A stretch of 55,905 nt of DNA from Oscillospiraceae bacterium (GTDB lineage: Bacteria > Bacillota > Clostridia > Oscillospirales > Ruminococcaceae), in assembly GCA_017545185.1 (NCBI GenBank), contig JAFWQJ010000076.1, positions 1 through 55,905 on the forward strand. Reading direction: 5' to 3'. The position numbers were made by a program, and so were the translations under genes. Below, piece by piece: positions 8,511 through 16,880 of the stretch. Each line of letters starts with the position of its first letter. Position 1 is the stretch's first letter. The notes beneath the pieces are model-generated. The model saw only the letters and a program-made list of their open reading frames with translations. It was not told the origin of the DNA and searched no databases.

Positions 8511-9249
8511 AATTCGCCTTGCAGACGTCAATATCGCCGTCAGCAGTATTTACGATGATGTATACCGGCTCTGCCGCGATTATCTCACAGACGGTGCGCC
8601 TGACTTCTGCGTTTCACCCGCTCCTGCCGATATTGCGCGTGAGCGGGTAAAAAATATGCGCGAAGCCGGAACGGAAGGCATCTCTCCTGCGGATTACCCT
8701 GACGCGTATCTCGAAACGCTTGCTGTATACCGCAGGATCGCGGCTGAAATGCTCAGATACGACACGCTTCTGATGCACGGCGCGGCGGTTGCGGTAAAGG
8801 ACAAGGCATGGATCTTTACGGCTCCTTCCGGCACAGGCAAAACGACGCATATCCGCCTTTGGCTCGGCAATATCGCGGGAAGCTACGTTGTGAACGGCGA
8901 CAAGCCGCTGATCCGTGTCGGTGAGGATGCGACCGTATACGGGACACCGTGGGCAGGCAAAGAGGGGATGCAGAAGAATACCGGGGTAAAGCTCTGCGGC
9001 ATCGTTTTTCTGGAAAGAGGCGCGGAAAACCGCATCGGACGCACAACATTATCGCAGTCGCTTCCCGTGTTCATTCAGCAGTGCTACCGTCCGGACGACA
9101 AAAGCGGCATGGAAAAAGCACTTGCACTGATCGGAAAACTCGGCAGCCGCATACCGTTATACCGTCTGCAGTGCAACATGCTTCCCGAAGCGGCATTCAC
9201 GGCATTTCAGACGCTTCATGCAGATACGGAACAAGAAGGATATGAATGA
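8500..9249 (+). CDS. HPr kinase/PEPCK-like P-loop protein
   Basis: 249-aa protein with a central Walker A loop, TAPSGTGKTTHIRLW, near residues 107-120, preceded by DTLLMHGAAVAV and followed by VNGDKPLIR. This is the pattern of HPr-kinase-related proteins that cluster with PqqD. Some members phosphorylate the precursor peptide in lasso clusters such as paeninodin. The start at 8500 has CCGGAGAAAAC in front; a longer frame from 8383 lies inside the peptidase gene and is out of keeping with the family. It overlaps the peptidase gene and runs into the exporter gene, so the four genes are one translational unit. The phosphate acceptor is unknown. Confidence 0.75.
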   Translation: MEFKIRLADVNIAVSSIYDDVYRLCRDYLTDGAPDFCVSPAPADIARERVKNMREAGTEGISPADYPDAYLETLAVYRRIAAEMLRYDTLLMHGAAVAVKDKAWIFTAPSGTGKTTHIRLWLGNIAGSYVVNGDKPLIRVGEDATVYGTPWAGKEGMQKNTGVKLCGIVFLERGAENRIGRTTLSQSLPVFIQQCYRPDDKSGMEKALALIGKLGSRIPLYRLQCNMLPEAAFTAFQTLHADTEQEGYE

Positions 9250-11170
9250 GAAAAAAGATAAGAAAATTGTTTACACGGGGATCAACAGGCTGTTCCGCAA
9301 TGACAATGTACAGATCCTGCGGGACAGTCTCCGCGACGGCACGATCAGGGAATTCCTTGATGACTGGAAATGGATATTCAGCTATTCAAAAAAATACCGC
9401 CGGATCGTCGTGTTCTACACGCTCATCGGCATTTTCGGTTCGACTATGTCGATCGGCACGGCATACGTCAGCCGCATCCTGATCAACATCATTGTCGGTC
9501 AGCAGCAGGAAAAGCTCTGGCTGCTCATCTCCGTTCTGGCAGGTATGCTGCTGCTCTCGCTGGTGCTTTCAAGCGTCAACAGCTATATCAACGCACGCAT
9601 TTCCATATATGTCAACAACGATATTCAGGCGGGGATCTTTGACCGCATCATGGACGCGCGCTGGAAGGAACTCAGCAGCTACGCAAGCGGAGACCTGCTC
9701 AACCGCTTCAACGGCGATGTCGGCACAATTGCGGCAAATGCCATAAACTGGATTCCGAACCTGATCATCAATATCTACACGTTCGCTGCCACATTTATCG
9801 TACTCTGGCGAATGGATTATATCATGGCGCTGATCGCCTTTATCGCAGCGCCCGTGCTGCTGGGATGCAGCCGCTTCATCATGCGGCGCATGAAGGAATA
9901 CCGGAAGCGGGTGCTGGAACTCAACTCGAAGATGATGAGCTTTGAGGTCGAGACATTCTTCAATTTTGACATGATAAAGTCCTTTGGCATTTTCGGGTAT
10001 TATTCCAAAAAGCTCCGCGCATGGCAGCAGCGGTTCAAGGAATACAGCCTCGATTACAACCGCTTTGAGATCAAGTCCAATATCCTGCTGACACTTCTGT
10101 CGAATGCGGTTTCGATGTCTGCGTTTGCGTACTGTCTGTACAGACTGTGGACAGGCCGGATCATGTACGGTGATATGACATTCTTCCTGCAGCAGCGATC
10201 GGCGCTTTCCGGCCGCTTCAACAATCTTGTCGGAACGATCCCCGGAATGCTCAATTCGTCCGTATCTGCGCACAGGATCAGAGAACTCATGGATCTCCCG
10301 CGTGAAACGCATGATATGCAGAATGCCGGGCTGCTCGGACAGCAGATCGGCAGCGGGATCACAGTCAGTATGCGCGGCGTCACCTTCGGCTATGATGACA
10401 GAAAAAAAGTGTACAGCCGATCCGATTTCCGGGTAAGCTCCGGAGAGATCGTCGCAGTCATGGCGGAATCGGGCGGCGGCAAGACCACGCTGATCCGTCT
10501 GCTGCTCGGTATGCTTGATCCGCAGGAAGGAAGCGTTACCCTGAAAAGCGGTTCCGGCGGCGAATTTCCCATGAATTCCGATCTGCGGCGGTTCTTCGCA
10601 TACGTACCGCAGGGGAATACGCTGTTTTCAGGAACGATCGCGGAAAATATGCGCATTGTCAATGAAAGCGCTTCTGACGAAGCAGTCATCACCGCACTGA
10701 AGAACGCCTGTGCATGGGAATTTGTCTCGCAGCTGCCGGAAGGGATCAACCATGTGCTCGGGGAACGCGGCAGAGGGCTTTCAGAAGGTCAGGCACAGCG
10801 CATTTCCATTGCACGCGCGCTGCTTCGGGATGCGCCTGTTCTTCTGCTTGACGAAGCAACCAGCGCCCTTGACTGCGAGACGGAAGAACGCGTTTTGCAC
10901 AACATCATGGAAAGCAGCCCGGACAGACTGATCATTCTCTCCACGCACCGTCCGGCTGCCCTGAAGCTTTGCGAGCGCATATACCGGATCGGTGACGGCG
11001 GGATCCGCGAGATCACACCGGAAGAAGCACAGGCTGTCAATGCGCGGGTATCGGAAAAAACGGCGGAAACGACCCGTGATATGTGCCCGGCTCAATTCAG
11101 TATGCCGATGGCACCGCCCGAAAAAGGCGCAATCAGAAATCATGCCGATGAAGGATGGTGGGAAACTTGA
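9242..11170 (+). CDS. ABC exporter, fused membrane and ATPase domains
   Basis: About 642 aa with a type I exporter fold. Six membrane helices lie between residues 50 and 320. The ATPase domain follows, with AESGGGKTTLIRLLLG (Walker A, near residue 408), LSEGQAQRISIARALL (signature) with LLLDEATSALD (Walker B), and STHRP (H-loop). There is no N-terminal C39 peptidase domain, so it does not itself cleave a leader. The ATG at 9242 lies only 1-2 nt after AGAAGGA; an ATG at 9218 in the same frame has no ribosome-binding site. It overlaps the HPr-kinase-like gene. By position it should export the product of this operon, peptide or glycolipid. Confidence 0.85.
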   Translation: MNEKKDKKIVYTGINRLFRNDNVQILRDSLRDGTIREFLDDWKWIFSYSKKYRRIVVFYTLIGIFGSTMSIGTAYVSRILINIIVGQQQEKLWLLISVLAGMLLLSLVLSSVNSYINARISIYVNNDIQAGIFDRIMDARWKELSSYASGDLLNRFNGDVGTIAANAINWIPNLIINIYTFAATFIVLWRMDYIMALIAFIAAPVLLGCSRFIMRRMKEYRKRVLELNSKMMSFEVETFFNFDMIKSFGIFGYYSKKLRAWQQRFKEYSLDYNRFEIKSNILLTLLSNAVSMSAFAYCLYRLWTGRIMYGDMTFFLQQRSALSGRFNNLVGTIPGMLNSSVSAHRIRELMDLPRETHDMQNAGLLGQQIGSGITVSMRGVTFGYDDRKKVYSRSDFRVSSGEIVAVMAESGGGKTTLIRLLLGMLDPQEGSVTLKSGSGGEFPMNSDLRRFFAYVPQGNTLFSGTIAENMRIVNESASDEAVITALKNACAWEFVSQLPEGINHVLGERGRGLSEGQAQRISIARALLRDAPVLLLDEATSALDCETEERVLHNIMESSPDRLIILSTHRPAALKLCERIYRIGDGGIREITPEEAQAVNARVSEKTAETTRDMCPAQFSMPMAPPEKGAIRNHADEGWWET

Positions 11171-12246
11171 ACGAAGAAGCACCGAAAGAACGGAACCAAA
11201 ACGGAACCATACAGATCAAAGCACGGTCAGAGGATCTTTACAGTCAGGGATACCGGAACAGCGGGGCAGCCTTCCTGCGGCTGATCCTCATGGCATTTGT
11301 GTGCTTCTGGAATTTCGGAACCCCGGAACCGACAGGGATCCTGTTTGCGGTCAGCGGCTTTGCGATCCCCTGCTTTTATATTCTCTCCGGTTATTTTACC
11401 CTTCCGGATGACAGGATACAATGCACGGAAAAGACAAAGCGCAAAATCAAGCGGGCGTTTTTCTGTCTGCTGTTCATGCTGGTATTGTATCTTTCGGTCA
11501 ATATCCTGATATTCGGGATCCGTTCCCTCTCGGTCTCAGTTACCAAACGCGCCTTGTTCAATTTCCTTGTGCTGAACCTGTGGCCGCTTTCGATCGGCAG
11601 CAATATCTGGTTTATCCAGGCGATGCTGCTCGCCTATGCGGTCATCTGTCTTGCAGCAAAATTAAACCTTCTGCGGTTCTATAAAGCAGCTTTGATCCTT
11701 CTGTTTCTCTTTATGCTGCTTTCCGGAGAATTTGCCGGACTGATCCGTTTTCACATGTTCGGATACAACTGCATTCCCGGCAACTGGCTCACGCGGGCGC
11801 TCCCTTATATTCTGCTCGGGAAATATCTCCGCGAAAAGGAAGAACGGTTCTTACGGACAGCTGCATGGAAATATGCGGTGATCTGGGCTGCGGGTGCCGG
11901 CCTGTCCGTGGCGGAGCTCTTCATGCTCGCACGGACGGGATTCCTCGTCTATGAAGGCCACATGGCCGGATACGGCATCATGGCTTTCGCCGCCTGCGCG
12001 CTGGCACTGTCAAAGCCGCAGTGCGCAGACACGCGGATCGCGTCCTTCATCACCCATTTTGATCCGGTATTATCAGGCATCATCTATATTTTTATGGATC
12101 CGCTCTATTATATCATCGGACTGGCCCTCGGAAATGATCATATCAGTATCATTTCCCGTTTCGGCGGTCTGGCAGCATTTGCAGTCAGCATTCTGCTTGC
12201 GCTTGCGCTGAAGAATCAAAAGCTGTTCAAAGCATTCTTTTCCTGA
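11155..12246 (+). CDS. Membrane acyltransferase (acyltransferase-3-like)
   Basis: 363 aa with about ten hydrophobic segments from residue 40 to the end and a soluble charged N-terminus. FYILSGYFTLP early on and SNIWFIQAMLLAYAVI in the middle are typical of acyltransferase family 3 proteins, which O-acetylate or O-succinylate polysaccharides and lipids at the membrane. The first helix lacks the usual catalytic R/H-rich loop in an obvious form, so activity is uncertain. The start overlaps the end of the exporter gene, making it the last member of the operon. GTG 11158 and TTG 11167 are alternative starts. Confidence 0.65.
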   Translation: MVGNLNEEAPKERNQNGTIQIKARSEDLYSQGYRNSGAAFLRLILMAFVCFWNFGTPEPTGILFAVSGFAIPCFYILSGYFTLPDDRIQCTEKTKRKIKRAFFCLLFMLVLYLSVNILIFGIRSLSVSVTKRALFNFLVLNLWPLSIGSNIWFIQAMLLAYAVICLAAKLNLLRFYKAALILLFLFMLLSGEFAGLIRFHMFGYNCIPGNWLTRALPYILLGKYLREKEERFLRTAAWKYAVIWAAGAGLSVAELFMLARTGFLVYEGHMAGYGIMAFAACALALSKPQCADTRIASFITHFDPVLSGIIYIFMDPLYYIIGLALGNDHISIISRFGGLAAFAVSILLALALKNQKLFKAFFS

Positions 12247-12291
12247 TCCGTTTTGTCATGATCGGTGACGGTCTATATCAGGAGGTTTTCC

Positions 12292-13785
12292 GTGAAGCAT
12301 TTATCCCGCAAACGGCTGGCAGAGACTGTGCGCAGCCAAAGAAAGGCGCGCGGTCTTTCAAAGACTGCCCTTGCCGAAAAAACAAAGATCAGCCGCACGC
12401 TGCTGACCAGACTGGAACAGGAGGACTTCGCGCCTTCCGTCGATCAGCTTTTATGCCTTTCTGAGATCCTCGGCTTTGAATGCAGAGACCTTTTCACAGA
12501 TGATGCGGCCGAAGCTGTCCCTGCGGCGCGTAAGAAGATCACTGTTGCAGGAACCGGCTATGTCGGTCTGTCGCTTGCCGTTTTGCTCTCGCAGCACAAC
12601 GATGTGACCGCTGTGGACATTGTGCCGGAAAGGGTCGAAAAACTGAACCGCTGGATCTCTCCGATCCAGGACGATTATATTGAGCAGTACCTTTCGGAGC
12701 ACGAGGAGAGAAACCTCAGTCTGACGGCGACCGCCGACGGCGAAGCTGCATATCAGGACGCTGATTTTATCATCATAGCGACGCCGACAAACTACGATCC
12801 CAAGACCGATTTCTTTGACTGCTCGGCGGTCGAGGCTGTGCTTGCACTGATCAAAAAGGTCACGGACGGAAAAGAACATAAGCCGACAGTCGTGATCAAA
12901 TCCACGGTCCCTGTGGGATACACGATGCAGGTGCGCGGGAAAACAGGCATGGACAATATCATTTTCAGCCCTGAATTTCTCCGTGAGTCCAAGGCGCTCT
13001 ATGATAATCTGTATCCGAGCCGGATCATCATCGGTTCGGATGAGAGGAATATGGATGCCGCCGGGACCTTCGCGGCACTGCTTCAGAACGGCGCAGTCAG
13101 GACGGATATTCCGGTGCTGTTCATGGCGCCCGCAGAGGCAGAGGCAGCAAAGCTGTTCGTGAATACATACCTTGCCCTGCGCGTCAGTTATTTCAATGAG
13201 CTCGACACTTATGCGGAAGTGAAGGGGCTCAGCACGGCAAACATCATCCGCGGTGTGTGTCTGGATCCCCGCGTGGGTGATTTTTACAACAATCCGTCCT
13301 TCGGTTACGGCGGCTACTGCCTGCCGAAGGATACCAAGCAGCTTCTTGCGAACTACCGGAATGTGCCGCAGAATATGATACTTGCGATCGTGGAAAGCAA
13401 CCGGACCAGAAAGGATTTCATTGCCGACCGTGTGCTTGAAATTGCGGGGACCTACTGCAGCAATGAACCCTTTTCTGCCGCAAGCGAACAGAAGCAGAAG
13501 GAGATCGTGGTCGGTGTGTTCCGCCTGACAATGAAGTCAAACAGCGATAACTTCCGCCACAGCTCCATACAGGGCGTTATGAAGCGCATCAAGGCGAAGG
13601 GGGCTGCTGTGATCATCTATGAGCCGACACTGGAGAACGGCAGCACATTCTTCGGCAGCCTGATCGTCAACGATCTGAAAAAGTTTAAGAAGAAATGCGG
13701 CTGCATCATTACCAACCGCTATGATCCTGTCCTTGACGATGTTGCAGAAAAGGTTTACACAAGAGATCTGTTCAGAAGGGACTAA
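12292..13785 (+). CDS. Cro/CI helix-turn-helix fused to UDP-glucose/UDP-ManNAc-type 6-dehydrogenase
   Basis: 497 aa. Residues 7-68 form a complete XRE-type helix-turn-helix ([20 protein letters not shown], then [16 protein letters not shown]). A short linker leads into a full nucleotide-sugar dehydrogenase: NAD loop [10 protein letters not shown] at 85-94, [21 protein letters not shown], and catalytic Cys343 in [11 protein letters not shown]. The enzyme would oxidise a UDP-hexose at C6 to the uronate for capsule. The GTG start at 12292 has AGGAGG 7-8 nt upstream; an earlier GTG at 12265 has none. The fusion suggests that the enzyme senses its own substrate or NAD state and binds DNA, but this is inference. 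The helix-turn-helix could also serve only as an oligomerisation or protein-binding module. Confidence 0.85.
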   Translation: MKHLSRKRLAETVRSQRKARGLSKTALAEKTKISRTLLTRLEQEDFAPSVDQLLCLSEILGFECRDLFTDDAAEAVPAARKKITVAGTGYVGLSLAVLLSQHNDVTAVDIVPERVEKLNRWISPIQDDYIEQYLSEHEERNLSLTATADGEAAYQDADFIIIATPTNYDPKTDFFDCSAVEAVLALIKKVTDGKEHKPTVVIKSTVPVGYTMQVRGKTGMDNIIFSPEFLRESKALYDNLYPSRIIIGSDERNMDAAGTFAALLQNGAVRTDIPVLFMAPAEAEAAKLFVNTYLALRVSYFNELDTYAEVKGLSTANIIRGVCLDPRVGDFYNNPSFGYGGYCLPKDTKQLLANYRNVPQNMILAIVESNRTRKDFIADRVLEIAGTYCSNEPFSAASEQKQKEIVVGVFRLTMKSNSDNFRHSSIQGVMKRIKAKGAAVIIYEPTLENGSTFFGSLIVNDLKKFKKKCGCIITNRYDPVLDDVAEKVYTRDLFRRD

Positions 13786-13865
13786 GATCTCACTGACGGA
13801 AAATGCTGTGAACAGGATCGCTTTCCGAACGCACAGGCGCTGCGCCTGCAGCACCTTATAAACAG

Positions 13866-13898
13866 AAAAACCGCCGCCTGATTCCGGTCAGGCGGCGG
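13866..13898 (-). terminator. Terminator of the GH25 gene
   Basis: An 11-bp GC-rich stem (CCGCCGCCTGA at 13871-13881, complement at 13888-13898) followed, on the minus strand, by five T. Confidence 0.8.
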
Positions 13899-13973
13899 CT
13901 GCTGTTTGCGGTGAATGAAAAACGGATCCGATCAAAATGCGTTTTGGGATGCCCGGCTGTGCGCGCCGTGCTT

Positions 13974-15299
13974 TTATGTCTCCGGCAGCCTGTCCGGATA
14001 CAGAATGTCCATATCGACATCGCCGTCGATGCCGGGGATCCGGCCGTATGCGCTTGCCTGCCAGAACGCAAATTCGCCCGTATAGGTCGTTTCGTCCACG
14101 TAATGTGCCAGCCATACGGGCGCGGCGCTTTTGCTGCGCGCGCTCCAGATCGTATCCAGAAAGATCTTGCTGCTGTAAAGCATCGGCTGAAAGCCCTGCC
14201 TGCGCACCTCGTCGGCAAACGCGGCATACACATCGTTCAGGTCGCGGATGCTCATGCCGTATTTCTGGAAATGGGAAAATTCCTCCCAGTCAAAGGCGAT
14301 CGGCAGACCGGGCTTCTGACCGTCCAGCTGTTCCGCGATCCAGCGCACATGTTCCCGGACGTCCTCCTCGCTGCGGTCGGTCGTATAGAAGTAAACACCG
14401 ACGTCAAGTCCCGCATCTGCTGCGTTTTTCAGGTTCTGACGGAAGAACTCGTCCGGTTCGACGCTGCTGTAATAATACCCGGCGCGGATGATCGCAAAGC
14501 TGCATCCGGCGTCGCGCACGGCCTGAAAGTCGATATCGCCCTGCCATGCGGAAACGTCGATCCCGAACCGGACATTCCCGTCGTCATAGCGGCTGATAAA
14601 ATCGCCGTAATTCACGCGCGGATTCGTGTCCGCGGACTTCGGCACTTCCTCGGCCACGCTGACCGTGATATCCCATGTGACGGAATTGCCGGCGCAGTCC
14701 GTGACCGTCACGGAGAGGGGATAGGCGCCGACGGTTTCCGTGTCGATCTCACCCTCGTAAGTGAGCACCGGATTCCGGTCGAAATTGTCCGCGAATCCGA
14801 TATGATCATTGAGGTCAAAGGGCGTTCCGACCTTGTGACAGGCGTTCAGTCCCGGGTTGATGATATGCGGAGCCGTCGTATCAATGACCCGATACTGCAG
14901 CGTTTGCGTAAATTCCGCGCCGTGATACAGATACGGGATCTCCGCCTCGCACCAGCCGAGCGCCGAGGTGCCGAGCAGGGCGGAGCCGTCCTTCAGCGCG
15001 ACGTTCCGGTCGGTGATGAAGCTGTCCAGCGTGATCTCCGCGCCCGCTTCGACGGTGTCGGGGCAGATCATTTTGAGATCGTCGGGCGGGTCGATTTTTT
15101 TCGTTGTTGTGACGGCGGCCGATGTTGACGACGCCGTCGTCGCTGCCGTGGTGACCGCCGCGGTCGAAACGGTCGTTCCGGGTGCGGCCGTGACTGCTTC
15201 CGTTCCGGATTCCGGGGCGGTGCTGTCCGCGGGTCTGCCCGCGCATCCTGTCAGCAGAAGGGTGAGCGCCGCGGCACTGTATATGATAATGTGTTTCAT
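13974..15299 (-). CDS. Secreted GH25 lysozyme lipoprotein
   Basis: 441 aa. A lipoprotein signal ends in LLLTGC with Cys19 as the lipid-modified residue, followed by a Thr/Ala/Ser-rich linker to about residue 68. Residues 70-220 contain bacterial Ig/HYR-like beta domains (VIDTTAPHIINPG and YPLSVTVTDCAGNSV are typical). The C-terminal 200 residues are a glycosyl hydrolase 25 domain, with GIDVSAWQGDIDF at its start, the catalytic DWE in IAFDWEEF, and VDMDILY at the end. It would cleave the MurNAc-GlcNAc bond in peptidoglycan at the cell surface, in self-remodelling or against neighbours. It is monocistronic with its own promoter (15400-15428) and terminator. Confidence 0.9.
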   Translation of the reverse strand: MKHIIIYSAAALTLLLTGCAGRPADSTAPESGTEAVTAAPGTTVSTAAVTTAATTASSTSAAVTTTKKIDPPDDLKMICPDTVEAGAEITLDSFITDRNVALKDGSALLGTSALGWCEAEIPYLYHGAEFTQTLQYRVIDTTAPHIINPGLNACHKVGTPFDLNDHIGFADNFDRNPVLTYEGEIDTETVGAYPLSVTVTDCAGNSVTWDITVSVAEEVPKSADTNPRVNYGDFISRYDDGNVRFGIDVSAWQGDIDFQAVRDAGCSFAIIRAGYYYSSVEPDEFFRQNLKNAADAGLDVGVYFYTTDRSEEDVREHVRWIAEQLDGQKPGLPIAFDWEEFSHFQKYGMSIRDLNDVYAAFADEVRRQGFQPMLYSSKIFLDTIWSARSKSAAPVWLAHYVDETTYTGEFAFWQASAYGRIPGIDGDVDMDILYPDRLPET

Positions 15300-15399
15300 A
15301 GATTTCCTTTCGGGGACGGATTGCGCTTCCGCGGATGCGGCTGTTCTGCCGTGATGCGGGGCACCCTGCGCAGCGGTGCCCGACAGAACGACATGTCAC

Positions 15400-15428
15400 A
15401 TTATATCATATTATCAGGGAAAAAGCAA
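15400..15428 (-). promoter_or_regulatory. Promoter of the GH25 gene
   Basis: On the minus strand TTGCTT (15423-15428) and TATAAT (15400-15405) are 17 bp apart, about 100 nt before the start codon. Confidence 0.7.
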
Positions 15429-15483
15429 GCAGCGTGCAGTATTTTTTATGCAGCAGACAGCCTGCCGGCGAACTTCCGGAATC

Positions 15484-15652
15484 GCCCGCGGGGGCTGCCC
15501 CGCTACCCCTCCCCTTTTAGGGGAGGCAACCGGCGGACTTTCGTGCTGGGAGCAGTAACGCCAAAGAAGCCGCCCCGCGGCGTGCGTTGCGAATGTTGGG
15601 AGTTCTCCGCTAACTGTCCCCGGAGGGAAATGCCCGCGGGGGCTGCCCCGCT
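15484..15652. repeat. Non-coding GC-rich repeat element with two identical 21-bp copies
   Basis: The same 21-bp segment (GCCCGCGGGGGCTGCCCC followed by GCT) occurs at 15484-15504 and 15632-15652. Between them is a hairpin made of CTCCCC and GGGGAG near 15505-15530. A shorter relative, CCGCCCGCGGGCACTGCCCG, appears at about 48681-48705 in another intergenic gap. The segment from 15429 to 15780 contains no gene with a ribosome-binding site. It looks like a dispersed REP/MITE-type intergenic element. Confidence 0.6.
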
Positions 15653-15859
15653 TAAGCGCATGTCTGCGTATGGTTTCGATGCGGCGCAGGGCGTGCTGCG
15701 GTTTATTGCCCCGCTATTTCTCCGAACCGGACAGAATAGCAGGGGCTATTTTGCGGAATCATGTCTTTAATATTTTGTGCATAGATGATATAATATATAC
15801 AGAAACTTCTCCGGAGAGTATAACGCAAAAATCAAAGGCCGGGAAAGGAGGGTGAAAGC

Positions 15860-15934
15860 GTGCTCACGGTGCGCGTTTATCAAGCGAGACGTTTACGCAC
15901 GAAAATAAGAGATTTCTTGGAGGTATTGACATGA
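15860..15934 (+). CDS. 24-codon leader ORF coupled to the next gene
   Basis: The GTG at 15860 is preceded by a near-perfect ribosome-binding site (AAAGGAGGG, 15844-15852). The frame runs for 24 codons, is rich in Arg (RVYQARRLRTKIRDF) and ends with a TGA that overlaps the ATG of the next gene at 15931-15934. A -10-like TATAAT lies upstream at 15789-15794. The strong start and the stop/start overlap suggest a leader peptide for translational coupling or attenuation. Confidence 0.5.
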   Translation: MLTVRVYQARRLRTKIRDFLEVLT

Positions 15935-16779
15935 TGAAGAAAGCAATCGGAAGGATCCTTTTCACATTCAGCTGCGTGCTCGCAATGGTGCTTGTATTTG
16001 GGCTTCAGGCATCGAATATACATGTATATGCACTCTCCGGCGGACGCTGACCTATGTCTCGCAGAAGGTCGAGTGGACCGGCTTCGGGGCGGGCTCCTAT
16101 ATGATCGAATACGGCGGAGAGACCGGCATGTTTACGTCCAGACCGGGCAAACCGAGCAGCGGCAAGGTCACCGTGCAGGTCGGCGTAAAGTACAGAACCT
16201 GCGCGGTCTGCGGCAAGGAGGACACCGCTGTGATCCCGCACACCAAGCGCACGCTGCGGCGATACCCAGTGCACGATCGCCCCGAAAAGCGATGTGATCT
16301 TCTGCTATGAAAGATACGGGGATACAAGCAGTGCCTATAACGATACGGCATTCCTCTGGTTCGATCCCAGTACCTCCCTCAGAAAAGAAACGGAGTCCTT
16401 CTTTGAGTACAAGAAAAACGGCGGAAATTACGGCGTCAATACCTATCTGATCTATTATCCCGCTTACAATGAATACTGCTGTATCCGGAACAGCATTATG
16501 CCGGAAAAAGTACGCAATATCTATGATTACGGTCATGGTACGATCGGAACGCATGAATTTTACGGCGACAGTCTGCAGATGGTGCAGGTATTGTACGGGA
16601 ACAGACAGGCGCTGAATAAAAAGAAGGTCAAGGGGACGCCCTTTCGGCAGGCACTCCGGAAACCGGCTGTTGATATGACCGGCGTGACTTGGTTTATCCG
16701 GTTTACCGCGGAAACCGCAGCGCGCAGATTGTTTCACCCCTGCCGCCCTGATCCGGTTTCTGCGGTTCAGAGGCGATAA
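15931..16779 (+). pseudogene. Frameshifted gene for a secreted protein of unknown function
   Basis: The ATG at 15931 (GGAGG upstream) begins a signal peptide (FSCVLAMVLVFGLQASNIHV), but that frame stops at 16050. The next coding stretch, about 16041-16260 (TYVSQKVEWTGFGAGSYMIE, and a CxxC pair in YRTCAVCGKED), is in a second frame. From about 16258 the first frame resumes (GDTQCTIAPKSDVIFCYERY) and runs to 16779. Two compensating frameshifts about 215 nt apart are needed to read one protein of roughly 280 residues. The last 50 residues look unlike a protein end, so a third lesion is possible. No family was recognised. Sequencing error is the alternative to a true pseudogene. Confidence 0.6.
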
Positions 16780-16808
16780 AAAGTAAACAAAACTGATAGG
16801 CAACACAC

Positions 16809-16837
16809 TTGACAAAATGTACCGTATCCGGTATAAT
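16809..16837 (+). promoter_or_regulatory. Perfect consensus promoter of the BspA/dockerin gene
   Basis: TTGACA (16809-16814), a 17-bp spacer and TATAAT (16832-16837), about 40 nt before the start codon at 16881. Confidence 0.85.
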
Positions 16838-16880
16838 AAGAATTGCAGGAGACTGCAATTCAGGAAGTAGGGGATAGAAT

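Noticed and set aside
7342-12246. Lasso-peptide cluster
   Set aside because: No asparagine-synthetase-like cyclase or B2 transglutaminase-like protease is present.
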